DNA from: a virus
Virus record (IMG/VR): IMGVR_UViG_3300010354_000010
Coordinates: 1 to 39,419 of that record
Strand: one strand, 5' to 3'
Length of the DNA stretch: 39,419 nt
Below, in pieces: positions 30,750 through 38,948 of the stretch. Each line of letters opens with the position of its first letter. Position 1 is the stretch's first letter. The notes under the pieces were generated by a model, which saw only the letters and a program-made list of their open reading frames with translations, was not told the DNA's origin and made no database searches. The translations under genes were made by a program, and so were the position numbers.

Positions 30750-32030
30750 TTAGAAGTAAGTCGTGACCACAACAATTCCGTCTGCTCCGTTGCCACCTGC
30801 ACCAGAGTTTCCGACGTTATCAAGACCAGCACCTCCACCTCCGCCCGCGCCACCGTAAGTTCCGCCGTTGCCTCCGGCTCCAGCGTTTCCAGTTACACTG
30901 GATCCACCACCTGCACCTGCACTGCCAGCAGCAGCAAAGTTTGCGGTAACATTTGGAGCAGTTCCTCCGTTGCCTCCTATAACTCCGCCTGTTGCAGTTC
31001 CGCCAGACAGCCAAGAGCCAAGAGCGGTTCCACCATTACCTCCAATAAATCCAACTGTTGCGGATATTGGAAGACCGCCTCCACTTCCTCCACCAGCTCC
31101 TGCCGGATTGCTGTTTGTGCCACCTACTCCAGCACCAGCTCCTCCAGCAGAACCATTTCCGCCCGCAAACATAGCGCGAGCACTTGCCGATGCGCCGGCT
31201 GGACCACTTGCGGTTGTAGCAGCTCCGGCTCCGCCTCCACCAGCCACTTGAACCCAAGCACCAAACGAAGAGTTTCCTCCAGTAGCGCCAATGTTTCCAT
31301 TTGTGGCGTTGATAGACACAGAAGCGCCGCCAGTCCCTCCACTACCAACAGTAACAGTTTCAGTTGCACCAAGCAGTGTAGCAGAGATATTGCGGAAAGA
31401 ATACGATCCACCGCCGCCACCACCTCCGCCAGAGGCTTGAGACCCAACTCCAGCCTTTCGACCAGATCCACCACCTCCGCCGGCAGAAATAACAACCACA
31501 TCTACAGCAACAGCACCCGCAGGCTTTGTCCATGTCCCGCTGGAAACAAAAGTGTCTACTTGCGTTGCAGCACCTCCTCCACCAGTAGCAGCGATTGTGA
31601 TTGTTCCGTTTCCGTTGCTGATGGTGACGTTACTGCCAGCCGTCAAGTTGGCCTTAGAAAGGCCACCAGTGGCAGTGTTGCCAATCAGAAGCTGACCGTC
31701 GGTGTACGAGATGTTGCTCGTGCCACCTTGGCTGAACGATAGCGGAGCAGATGTCGTTAACGCAGCCTGAGCACCAAGATCAGCCAAAGAGGGACGCAAA
31801 TGCTGATGGTCAGCACGAGCCGCAAACGTGCTCAGTCCAACCACAGGGGCTGTTGCCAGTGCAGCAGGAGCAGTAGTCGCGAGCCCGGCAATCTGGCTGG
31901 TCGTGAGCACGCCGGCCAAAGCCTGAGAGACCGTCGCCTTCCGGGTATTAACGCCCTGGTTAACCACCAGCACGTCCGTTGTTGCTACGGAAGCCGCGGC
32001 TGGAAGTTCAGAGATTTTGATGTTGGCCAT
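30750..32030 (-). CDS. Glycine-rich tail fibre/adhesin
   Basis: 426 residues. N-terminus ISELPAAASVATTDVLVV is the phage-fibre opening also found in the next fibre; AARADHQHLRPS is a shared module. After TFVSSGTWTKPAGAVAVDVV the rest is Gly-rich (SGGGGGGGGSYSF, NPAGAGGGSGGGLP, GAGGNGGTYGGAGGGGG), forming a polyglycine-II type sandwich as in receptor-binding adhesins such as T-even gp38. The Gly-rich loops probably set receptor specificity and are prone to recombination. Confidence 0.8.
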   Translation of the reverse strand: MANIKISELPAAASVATTDVLVVNQGVNTRKATVSQALAGVLTTSQIAGLATTAPAALATAPVVGLSTFAARADHQHLRPSLADLGAQAALTTSAPLSFSQGGTSNISYTDGQLLIGNTATGGLSKANLTAGSNVTISNGNGTITIAATGGGGAATQVDTFVSSGTWTKPAGAVAVDVVVISAGGGGGSGRKAGVGSQASGGGGGGGGSYSFRNISATLLGATETVTVGSGGTGGASVSINATNGNIGATGGNSSFGAWVQVAGGGGAGAATTASGPAGASASARAMFAGGNGSAGGAGAGVGGTNSNPAGAGGGSGGGLPISATVGFIGGNGGTALGSWLSGGTATGGVIGGNGGTAPNVTANFAAAGSAGAGGGSSVTGNAGAGGNGGTYGGAGGGGGAGLDNVGNSGAGGNGADGIVVVTTYF

Positions 32031-32033
32031 AGA

Positions 32034-34562
32034 TTAAGAATTGGAGAACTCAGCAGTGGCGACGTTAAATGCCTGCGTGTACCTGGCAAACCCGTTGGTA
32101 ATTCGGAACTCGTCAATCTTTCCTGAGAACCCCTGCAATCCAGTTATTGTTCCAGGCGCTCCTATCACAAATGTGCTTTGAGTAGAAAGATTTATTGATG
32201 TAGTAGTTGTAACATCAACAACACCATTAATAAATGTCCTAATTGTAGAACCAGACCGAGTCATTGCCACATGAGTCCATGTGTTAAGCGGAATTGCTGT
32301 TGTTCCAGAAAATGAAAATGAAGCAGTTCCAGTTTGAAATGCAAATGCTCCAGTTCCACTAATTGTGCCAGTGTAATTTGTTGCGGCTGATGTTGTTATA
32401 TTTCCAAAAACATAACATGCAGCATTTGCTCTGTTTATCCAAAACTCAATGGTAAAATCAGACGTTCCAAAAGCAAACGGAGCACCATTTGTGCATGAAA
32501 TATAACTTCCTGTTGTGCCCGGAGTAGATAGCGATGCTGTTCCAAACTTAAAGTCTGCCGTTGTAAGAACAGGATTTGCATTGTTTGCTGTAAACGTCAG
32601 CGTGCTTGGGCCATTGTCGGTAAATACCTGCGTTCCGTTTGTGCCGTTAAAATGCAACAGGGTGGACACCTGAGAGTAATTGGGATCGGTTCCAAGCAGG
32701 TTGCCATCAATGTGCCAAGTGTCTGTTGCAATTTTTGACAGTATGTTGTTGTAGTATTGACCAGCACTTGAAGTCTGAGACAACGGAGACAACACGGTAA
32801 CACCATTCGCAGCTTGAAAGTTAATCCTTCCAGCACCCTTCTGAAGCACGTTAACAACTGAGCCAATCGGAAGCGCAACAGAAGCGTTTGTTGGAATGTT
32901 TAAGTTTACTCCAGTTGCAGAGTTGATCGGATAGATGGTTTGAGCATCCGAGAGTGCCAATGTGCTGGAAGCCGTTTTGTCAGCAGAAACCGAATATGGA
33001 GTCAACCCAGTTGGCAACAAATGCTGATGGTCTGCTCTGGCAGCAAAGTTGGATATACCAACAACAGCAGTGGTAGCAAGAACTGCGGGTGCCGTGGTGG
33101 CAAGCCCAGCTATCTGATTAGTCGTCAGTGCTGAGAACGCAACCGTTGAGAGGCTAGTAACACGCCCCTTGGCATCGATGCTCAACACCGGAATCGCGTT
33201 TGCAGATCCAGCGTTAGCTTGTGCGGTGGTGATTGCCGTCAAAGATGCACTGGCTGATCCGGGACCAGTTGCGGTTACATCTCCAGTTAACGCAGTGATC
33301 GCAGAAGTTGTTGCAGCGGCAATAGCAACAGTGGACAACGCGGTTACACGTCCCTTCGCATCAACGCTTAAAACCGGAACAATACTAGCAGATCCAACAT
33401 TGCTTTGAGCTGTGGTGATTGCAGCCAAAGTTGGGATTGGGAACGATCCGGCCAAATCACCTCCAGCCGTTGCGGTAGCACCTAGTGCCCCAATTTCTGC
33501 CGCAGTCGGAAATATGTGCTGATGGTCAGCACGAGCAGCGTAGCCCGAAAGGCCAACCACTGGAGCAGTCGCAAGTGCAGCAGGCTCAGATGTGGTTAGG
33601 GTGGAAATTGCCACCGTTGTCAATTCAGTCACTTGGCCTTGAGCATTGATCGAAATGACCGGAATCTCAGTTGCACTACCCACGTTGCTCTGAGCGGTGG
33701 TAACCGAAGCAATGCTAATCGTGCCAGCAACCGTAATCGTGCCACCAGAAAGCCCTGTTCCAGCGGAAACGCTTTTTACCGTGCCACCTTCAAGACTGGA
33801 GATAGCAGCAGTTGAAATAGAGGTCACGCGCCCCTTGGCGTCGATGCTAAGTACAGGAATTGACGAACTGCTACCCACGTTAGACTGAGCCGTTGTGATA
33901 GCCGCCAAAGAAGCTGGCACAGATCCTGGCCCCGCGGCAATAACGTCACCAGTAAGCTCTGTGATTGCAAGAGTGGACGCAGCAACATTGACACCAGTCA
34001 AACTGGTGACGCGCCCTTTTCCATCAATCGTGACAACCGGTATCTGGGTTCCTGACCCAAAAGACTGAGGGGTCGTAATGGTTGCAAGAGACGGATTCGG
34101 ATAGCTTCCAGACAGATCTCCGCTCGCAGCAGAACCAACTCCAACCGCACCAATTTGCACAGGAGTCGGAAGAATGTGCTGATGATCAGATCGAGATGCG
34201 CTTGTGGATACTCCGGCAAACGCGGTTACCGACAGTGGAGATGGAGCACTTGTGGATAGACCAGCAATCTGGTTCGTGGTCAGGGCTGGATTAGCCGTAG
34301 TGACAAGTGTGACAACACGACCCTTAGAGTCAACCGACAACACCGGAATAGCCGATCCAGATCCCACGTTCACCTGAGTCGTGGTGATCGAAGCTAAGGT
34401 TGGGTTTGGATAAGTCCCAGTCAGGTCTCCACCAGCAGCACCGGCAGGGTTGCGAAGGATAAGCCCGGTTACCTTTTTGGTAGCACCACCTTGAACGATG
34501 GGAACGATCTCCGTTCCGTCAACGGATGTTGCTGCTGGTAGTTGAGAGATTTTGTCGCCCAT
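32034..34562 (-). CDS. Large tail fibre with repeats and LamG-like tip
   Basis: 842 residues. Opening SQLPAATSVDGTEIVPIV matches the other fibre. The shaft has several copies of a unit around ITTAQSNVGSA...PVLSIDAKGRVTSLS, separated by GDLTGTYPNPTLA-type joins and DHQH modules (SRSDHQHILPT, ARADHQHIFPT, ARADHQHLLPT). C-terminal about 200 residues are a laminin-G/concanavalin-like domain (TLLHFNGTNGTQVFTDNGPS; DFTIEFWINR; WTHVAMTRSG; KIDEFRITNG), typical for sugar binding. The main host-recognition fibre by size. Confidence 0.85.
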   Translation of the reverse strand: MGDKISQLPAATSVDGTEIVPIVQGGATKKVTGLILRNPAGAAGGDLTGTYPNPTLASITTTQVNVGSGSAIPVLSVDSKGRVVTLVTTANPALTTNQIAGLSTSAPSPLSVTAFAGVSTSASRSDHQHILPTPVQIGAVGVGSAASGDLSGSYPNPSLATITTPQSFGSGTQIPVVTIDGKGRVTSLTGVNVAASTLAITELTGDVIAAGPGSVPASLAAITTAQSNVGSSSSIPVLSIDAKGRVTSISTAAISSLEGGTVKSVSAGTGLSGGTITVAGTISIASVTTAQSNVGSATEIPVISINAQGQVTELTTVAISTLTTSEPAALATAPVVGLSGYAARADHQHIFPTAAEIGALGATATAGGDLAGSFPIPTLAAITTAQSNVGSASIVPVLSVDAKGRVTALSTVAIAAATTSAITALTGDVTATGPGSASASLTAITTAQANAGSANAIPVLSIDAKGRVTSLSTVAFSALTTNQIAGLATTAPAVLATTAVVGISNFAARADHQHLLPTGLTPYSVSADKTASSTLALSDAQTIYPINSATGVNLNIPTNASVALPIGSVVNVLQKGAGRINFQAANGVTVLSPLSQTSSAGQYYNNILSKIATDTWHIDGNLLGTDPNYSQVSTLLHFNGTNGTQVFTDNGPSTLTFTANNANPVLTTADFKFGTASLSTPGTTGSYISCTNGAPFAFGTSDFTIEFWINRANAACYVFGNITTSAATNYTGTISGTGAFAFQTGTASFSFSGTTAIPLNTWTHVAMTRSGSTIRTFINGVVDVTTTTSINLSTQSTFVIGAPGTITGLQGFSGKIDEFRITNGFARYTQAFNVATAEFSNS

Positions 34563-34564
34563 GA

Positions 34565-34768
34565 TTAACCTGTTATTAAATTGTCGCCAGCTTCAGTGGT
34601 TAAAGAAAACCCAGCTTCAGTCGTTATAAAGTCAACCGCTCCACCTGTTGGAACTGTTTTCTTAAACCTGAAAGTCTGAGCATTACCAGAAACCTTAATC
34701 CGAGCAAAGTTTTTATTGTAAGCCTTTGTCGGATCCTGATTCCTTTGCCTGATAAACTTGGTAACCAT
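34565..34768 (-). CDS. Small hypothetical protein between adaptor and fibre
   Basis: 67 residues, MVTKFIRQRNQDPTKAYNKN to GDNLITG. Basic N-terminal half and a C-terminal repeat TTEAGFSLTTEAGDNLITG. A similar LTEAGNELLQEDGDTL motif occurs in the neighbouring adaptor. No family recognised; possibly a tail connector element. Confidence 0.6.
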   Translation of the reverse strand: MVTKFIRQRNQDPTKAYNKNFARIKVSGNAQTFRFKKTVPTGGAVDFITTEAGFSLTTEAGDNLITG

Positions 34769-34769
34769 G

Positions 34770-35966
34770 TTAATATGTATATACCATGTTCATTTTTCGC
34801 ACTTGACCCTGCTGTCTGATCAGCACGTCAATCTGCTGCTGCACTGAGAACTCAGCCATTCCTTCGAGCGAATCAGCTTCAGTAGCACGACCTTCTGAGC
34901 GCAAGAAGTCAGCAGACACAGAATTGACCAAGTAACTCTTAAACCGAAACGGAATCTCCATCAGCCTCCAAGAGAAGCTGGGGTTAGCCGGCAGCACACC
35001 AATCGCAGCATCGTTGTAAGTGTTCCAGAAGTTGCCGGCTACAGGCAGGTTCTTGCTGGGCGGATTGTACGCTGAACTAGCCTGGCTGGGATCATAGTAC
35101 ACTTGAGAACCAGCAGTGTAAGCCAAGGTTGGGTCGTACCTCGTGCCAAACAGAAACGGAGCCACAGCACGCAACAGAACAAACTTGGAGTTAAAGTTCT
35201 CAAACCTCAACACAAACAAATCTTGGCTAAATACCTGTGTAGACACGGTTGTGTTCACATCAAGGTTTGGCATGTTCTCGACCACATACGACTCGTCCTT
35301 GACACGAGACGTTTTCCGCGGATCACCAGTCCAGCAACCGATAGCCTGCCCGGCAACCAGCGCAATGGGCTGCGGGTTGTTCACAAACTCAAGTGTCGAT
35401 CCGCTGATGTTTGTCCACTGAGGAGTGCCCCACGGCATCTGAATGGTGATGCTTGTGATGTAGGGATCAGTGGTTGCGTCCCCAACCGTGTAGGTGAAAT
35501 TGTACTGAGAAGCCGCAGCAGAAGCCAGCGTGCCGTCTTCCTTCAGAATCCAGAACGGATTAATGATGTTGACGTTTGACTCCCCGATCTTGTTCTGCTG
35601 CCACGCTTCATCAGAGAAGTCACGCAGGTAGATGCGCGGATAGTTCGGGTCAAGCGTGATGACTACAGGGATGGTATCCTCTTCGTTCTGGACGTACAGA
35701 GTGTCTCCGTCTTCTTGCAAAAGCTCGTTTCCAGCTTCCGTAAGAATGGGAATAGGGTCCGTGACTACATTGCTAATCAACGTGCCAGGCCAGAGCTGAA
35801 CAACCTGTTGAATATCGGGCCAATCTTCCCGATCCCAGATCATGCTTAACCGACGATTTGTAAAATCGCGGATAGCAGCAAACGATTTGTCATTCAGCGT
35901 GTTTCGGTCAAGCCCGATAAGCTGGCAGGTCTCGGCCAAAAGCGCGCTAAATGGTACTGTCTTCAT
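34770..35966 (-). CDS. Head-tail adaptor/tail tubular A-like protein
   Basis: 398 residues. The opening helix (FAAIRDFTNRRLSMIWDRED) and the C-terminal helix ending FSVQQQIDVLIRQQGQVRK flank a beta-rich middle, as in podoviral adaptor/tail tubular A proteins; position after capsid and before the fibres fits. An insertion LTEAGNELLQEDGDTLYV is of the type found in many phage virion proteins. Assigned mainly by context and overall layout. Confidence 0.65.
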   Translation of the reverse strand: MKTVPFSALLAETCQLIGLDRNTLNDKSFAAIRDFTNRRLSMIWDREDWPDIQQVVQLWPGTLISNVVTDPIPILTEAGNELLQEDGDTLYVQNEEDTIPVVITLDPNYPRIYLRDFSDEAWQQNKIGESNVNIINPFWILKEDGTLASAAASQYNFTYTVGDATTDPYITSITIQMPWGTPQWTNISGSTLEFVNNPQPIALVAGQAIGCWTGDPRKTSRVKDESYVVENMPNLDVNTTVSTQVFSQDLFVLRFENFNSKFVLLRAVAPFLFGTRYDPTLAYTAGSQVYYDPSQASSAYNPPSKNLPVAGNFWNTYNDAAIGVLPANPSFSWRLMEIPFRFKSYLVNSVSADFLRSEGRATEADSLEGMAEFSVQQQIDVLIRQQGQVRKMNMVYTY

Positions 35967-36283
35967 TTGCTAGGCGTCCATCCTACACTAATCTCTTTGA
36001 CGCCGCCACTATTTACACGACACTCCGGGTTGTCACGCAAAAACTCATCCATGAATGCTTTACTATCCCAGCAACCATATCCGAGTTTTTGACCCCAAAA
36101 GTGATAAGCCGTCAGCGGAATGGTGGCTATCTTTTGCCCAAGCCCTTCAACGGACCTGTGGCGCATTTTGTTGAACTTGGCGTTCTGCTTTGCTTCGATT
36201 CTTGCCTGAGCCTTGTTTCGCTCCCAACCAAGGCGCAGTTCCTTTTCCAGTTCACCAACAAGATGTTCAGGTACGTTAATCAT
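35963..36283 (-). CDS. Hypothetical protein between capsid and adaptor
   Basis: 106 residues from ATG 36283 (MINVPEHLVGELEKELRLG). Helical, basic middle (RNKAQARIEAKQNAKFNKMR) and a Trp/Gly-rich end with a few Cys (HFWGQKLGYGCWDSKAFMDE). No family recognised; its place suits a head-completion or connector protein. The upstream frame stays open from a TTG at 36451, but that portion is unlikely to be coding. Confidence 0.6.
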   Translation of the reverse strand: MINVPEHLVGELEKELRLGWERNKAQARIEAKQNAKFNKMRHRSVEGLGQKIATIPLTAYHFWGQKLGYGCWDSKAFMDEFLRDNPECRVNSGGVKEISVGWTPSK

Positions 36284-36531
36284 ACTTTGAAAGGGGCCGG
36301 TACTCTCCCGGCTGTCACACCACTGCGGCGACCAAGCATCTCCGGTCCGTGCGCAGCGGCATGGAGCCACTGGCAGGTGTCGCACTGTGCCCAAGGCTCG
36401 CAGCTTATCCCCTCTTAGAACAAGGCTGCTACAAATCCTTCGCTTGCACAAAATTGTCCCCGTCTCTCCGAGGTGTCACACCACTTTTAGCCTAACAAGG
36501 TCAGACCACGCAGGTGTCGCGGAGGAAACTA
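36284..36531 (-). other. Gap after the capsid gene with Cys-motif frames
   Basis: 248 bases. On the minus strand, a frame ending in TGA that overlaps ATG 36283 (ATGA) contains CEPWAQCDTCQWLHAAAHG, with a CxxC motif. It is open for 44 codons but has no ATG/GTG/TTG at a useful place. The same frame, above one stop, reads WCDTSERRGQFCASEG. GACACCTGC-type sequences recur (36368 and 36511 areas). This may be a decayed small zinc-ribbon gene. Confidence 0.35.
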
Positions 36532-37614
36532 CTAAGCGGCGTTGTAGTCGAACTTGCCGAGGCCCAGCGGGTTCCCAACAACCAGACCAGCAACTGCTTC
36601 GACCAAACGGCCAGGTCCACCACCGTTGTCGGTGAGCGGAGTGACCTGCGCCACATTGCCGCCATAACGGACTTCAATGAGGTTCATGTCAAGGACAAGA
36701 CCCTTGAAAGGCGTCGGGGTCCACGCGAGCGGAGAACCACCAACGGTGCCGATGAAGGTCGTTGGATGGAGGCGCACCGTGCCGAAGTCACCCTGGAACA
36801 CGTCCAGAGACTGGATGTAGGTGTCAGCAGCAGCGTCACGCTGGAAGGTCTGCACCTTCGTAGCACCCGCGCCAGTGATACCTGCACCGGTCGTGGTGGT
36901 CAGGCTGGTCGTCCCAAGCAGGCTCGTAAAAGCGCGCTTCAGGTCGGTTCCAACGATGCAGTCGAACGAGGTGTAATGCCCGGTCTGATCGAAGATAGAC
37001 TTAAGCAAGCCCTGTACCGCGGCGTCCGTCAAGGACGTTCCCAACGCAGTCCCGCTACCAACGATCGAGGTCGTGGGAGTGCGGAAAATGGAGGGAATGT
37101 CGCCGGGAGTCGGGGTGCCAGTACCAGCGTTGCTAATCCAGGTCTGAGCCCCAGCCGTGCGGTAGGGAGTCGTCTGGTTGCCAGTGTCAAGCTGAGACAC
37201 TTGATTGGAGGTGAAGGTCACTTCCATGTCACGCTTGATGCCGGTGATAGCCTTGGCGACGTTGTCAGCCAGCTCGTCACGCACACCAGCTACGTCAGCG
37301 ATGTCCTGCGTCAGCTTGGACACACGGACTGCGCGGCGGAAGATCTGCGCGTAGTTAGCCAACTCAGCACGGTAGCCGACAACATAGTTGTCAACGCCAG
37401 TGCTAAGGTTCACGTCAACGCCGTCCGGGGTGCCACCAACCACAGGGGTCGGGAGGCTATCGGACTGCCAACGAAAGAACATGTTGCCGGGCTTGGAGCC
37501 CTTCTTGGCCATAGACGTGAACGGCGTGTCCTTGGCGTCAACCAAGGCGATCATGTCCATGAGGTCTTCGCGCTTACCGCGTCCAGAGAGATTGGGTTCG
37601 AGTAGAGTTGCCAT
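36532..37614 (-). CDS. Major capsid protein, SU10/DUF5309 family
   Basis: 360 residues forming the icosahedral shell. Family signs: DAKDTPFTSM (26-35), WQSDSLP (49-55), and the hallmark YRAELANYAQIFRRAVRVSK (81-100) followed by LTQDIADVAG. The remainder fits an HK97-like fold. A homologue of residues 80-108 appears at the end of the protein encoded at 16960-17343. The start has no SD site. A long open frame exists on the opposite strand but is a shadow. Confidence 0.88.
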   Translation of the reverse strand: MATLLEPNLSGRGKREDLMDMIALVDAKDTPFTSMAKKGSKPGNMFFRWQSDSLPTPVVGGTPDGVDVNLSTGVDNYVVGYRAELANYAQIFRRAVRVSKLTQDIADVAGVRDELADNVAKAITGIKRDMEVTFTSNQVSQLDTGNQTTPYRTAGAQTWISNAGTGTPTPGDIPSIFRTPTTSIVGSGTALGTSLTDAAVQGLLKSIFDQTGHYTSFDCIVGTDLKRAFTSLLGTTSLTTTTGAGITGAGATKVQTFQRDAAADTYIQSLDVFQGDFGTVRLHPTTFIGTVGGSPLAWTPTPFKGLVLDMNLIEVRYGGNVAQVTPLTDNGGGPGRLVEAVAGLVVGNPLGLGKFDYNAA

Positions 37615-37649
37615 ATAAGTGAATGAGTTTCTGCGATTTACTGCGTGAA

Positions 37650-38633
37650 CTAAACGAAGTTCATTGCTTTGACTAGGTCAGTTAACCCATCACGACTGCC
37701 ACCAGTCTTTGCAAACTGGGTTTTAGCTTTTGACGTGTCAGCGTTAGAAGCCTGCATAGGCGGAGCTTTTGTCACCCCTGGCTGTGCTGGAGCCCGCTTG
37801 ATTGGCTGTTGCGGTGCTTTTGACTTAGCCTTCATATCGGCGTAAGTCTTGGCTCCGAGAACCACCAACCCAGTGAGATGCTTCCAGTCTGGCCGGCGAC
37901 GCACCTCAGGGAAGTCCTTGAGGATCTGTTGAGCAACTTGGTACTCTTCAGACTCTCGTTTATTCCACCAAGGAAAGTCGGTCACTGCCTGTGCGTCTGC
38001 CTGTGCCTGCTGTTGCAGGTAGTTCAGCCGTGCAGGAAGCTCGACTTCTTTGCGCTTGAGTGCAGTGCGCTTCATGGCGCGGACTTCCTTGTCTGAAAGC
38101 TCGTGTTCCGTGCCATCAGGCAACGTAATTACGCCTCCATCCAGGTTATCCTCGCACCACAACAACACCTCAATGGCTTTATCGTATTCACCTTTTACCT
38201 GATCAACGGTATCAAGTTTTTGGATAAACTCACTTGGGTCTTGTTGTTTAACAGGTGCTGAAGTCTTTGCGGACTCCAATTCCTGTTGAAGCTGCGCCAA
38301 CTGCGCTTTCTGTGCTTCTAATTCTGATTGGGCAGCCTTTTTCGCAGCAATCAACTTGTTGATGCGCTTCTGGACGCCCTTTGTCAAAGAACTGCTGTCG
38401 TGCTGGTCGGAATCTTCTTCAGTAGGTTGATCGTCCTCGCCAGAGGAATCCACCACTTCTTCAGGTTCCTGCTCCTGTGTGGCCGGAGCGGCCTCCTCCT
38501 CGTTAAGGAAGCTGGATTTAAGTAGATCGCTAAGACCTCTTTCATCCATTAAACCGAGTTTTTCAGCAACGGGATTTACTACTGCCTCCTGACTCCCGGA
38601 GTCAGGCTGTGATCCAATTTCTTGTTCGTTCAT
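37650..38633 (-). CDS. Putative scaffolding protein
   Basis: 327 residues. Acidic N-terminus (NEEEAAPATQEQEPEEVVDS), a strong coiled coil (RINKLIAAKKAAQSELEAQK; QLAQLQQELESA) and a basic, Pro/Lys-rich C-terminus (KAKSKAPQQPIKRAPAQP) that could bind the capsid. Directly upstream of the capsid gene, as scaffolds usually are. It may act in procapsid assembly and leave before maturation. Confidence 0.75.
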   Translation of the reverse strand: MNEQEIGSQPDSGSQEAVVNPVAEKLGLMDERGLSDLLKSSFLNEEEAAPATQEQEPEEVVDSSGEDDQPTEEDSDQHDSSSLTKGVQKRINKLIAAKKAAQSELEAQKAQLAQLQQELESAKTSAPVKQQDPSEFIQKLDTVDQVKGEYDKAIEVLLWCEDNLDGGVITLPDGTEHELSDKEVRAMKRTALKRKEVELPARLNYLQQQAQADAQAVTDFPWWNKRESEEYQVAQQILKDFPEVRRRPDWKHLTGLVVLGAKTYADMKAKSKAPQQPIKRAPAQPGVTKAPPMQASNADTSKAKTQFAKTGGSRDGLTDLVKAMNFV

Positions 38634-38696
38634 GCGGTTAAGGTCGCAAGTGCCTTTAATTACAAACCAGTAACGCTGGTAGGCCCGTTATTAGCG

Positions 38697-38948
38697 TTAT
38701 GCCAAATCTTTTTCTTCAGTCAAGCCGTTTAATTTTAATGCTTCTGATCTTAATGTTAAAAGTGTGGAGTAAACCAAGTTTACACCATCAGCTTGTCCAC
38801 AAGCGTGCACACGATCCTCGCCTTTGACGTTATTGCTAATGGCGTGCATCCACATAGTTTCCTGCATCTGTTGGATCGTCTCGATAATCTGATCCCACAT
38901 GTGGTTCTTCCCCGAGAACCCGTAAGCTGCGCGTTCGCTTTGTGTCAT
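38697..38948 (-). CDS. Small hypothetical protein after the portal gene
   Basis: 83 residues, MTQSERAAYGFSGKNHMWDQ to LTEEKDLA. Start overlaps the portal stop as ATGA. Helical (IIETIQQMQETMWMHAISNN; VYSTLLTLRSEALKLNG) with a HACGQADG turn. No family recognised; the place between portal and scaffold suggests a head-assembly factor. Confidence 0.6.
   Translation of the reverse strand: MTQSERAAYGFSGKNHMWDQIIETIQQMQETMWMHAISNNVKGEDRVHACGQADGVNLVYSTLLTLRSEALKLNGLTEEKDLA

Noticed and set aside
30820-31501. Several frames on both strands within the glycine-rich fibre gene
   Set aside because: They are Cys/Trp/Arg- or Pro-rich shadows produced by the GGN-codon repeats.
36514-37605. Long open frame on the plus strand opposite the capsid gene
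   Set aside because: It mirrors the capsid coding sequence, its translation is Arg/Val/Gly-rich without any domain, and the capsid match on the minus strand is strong.
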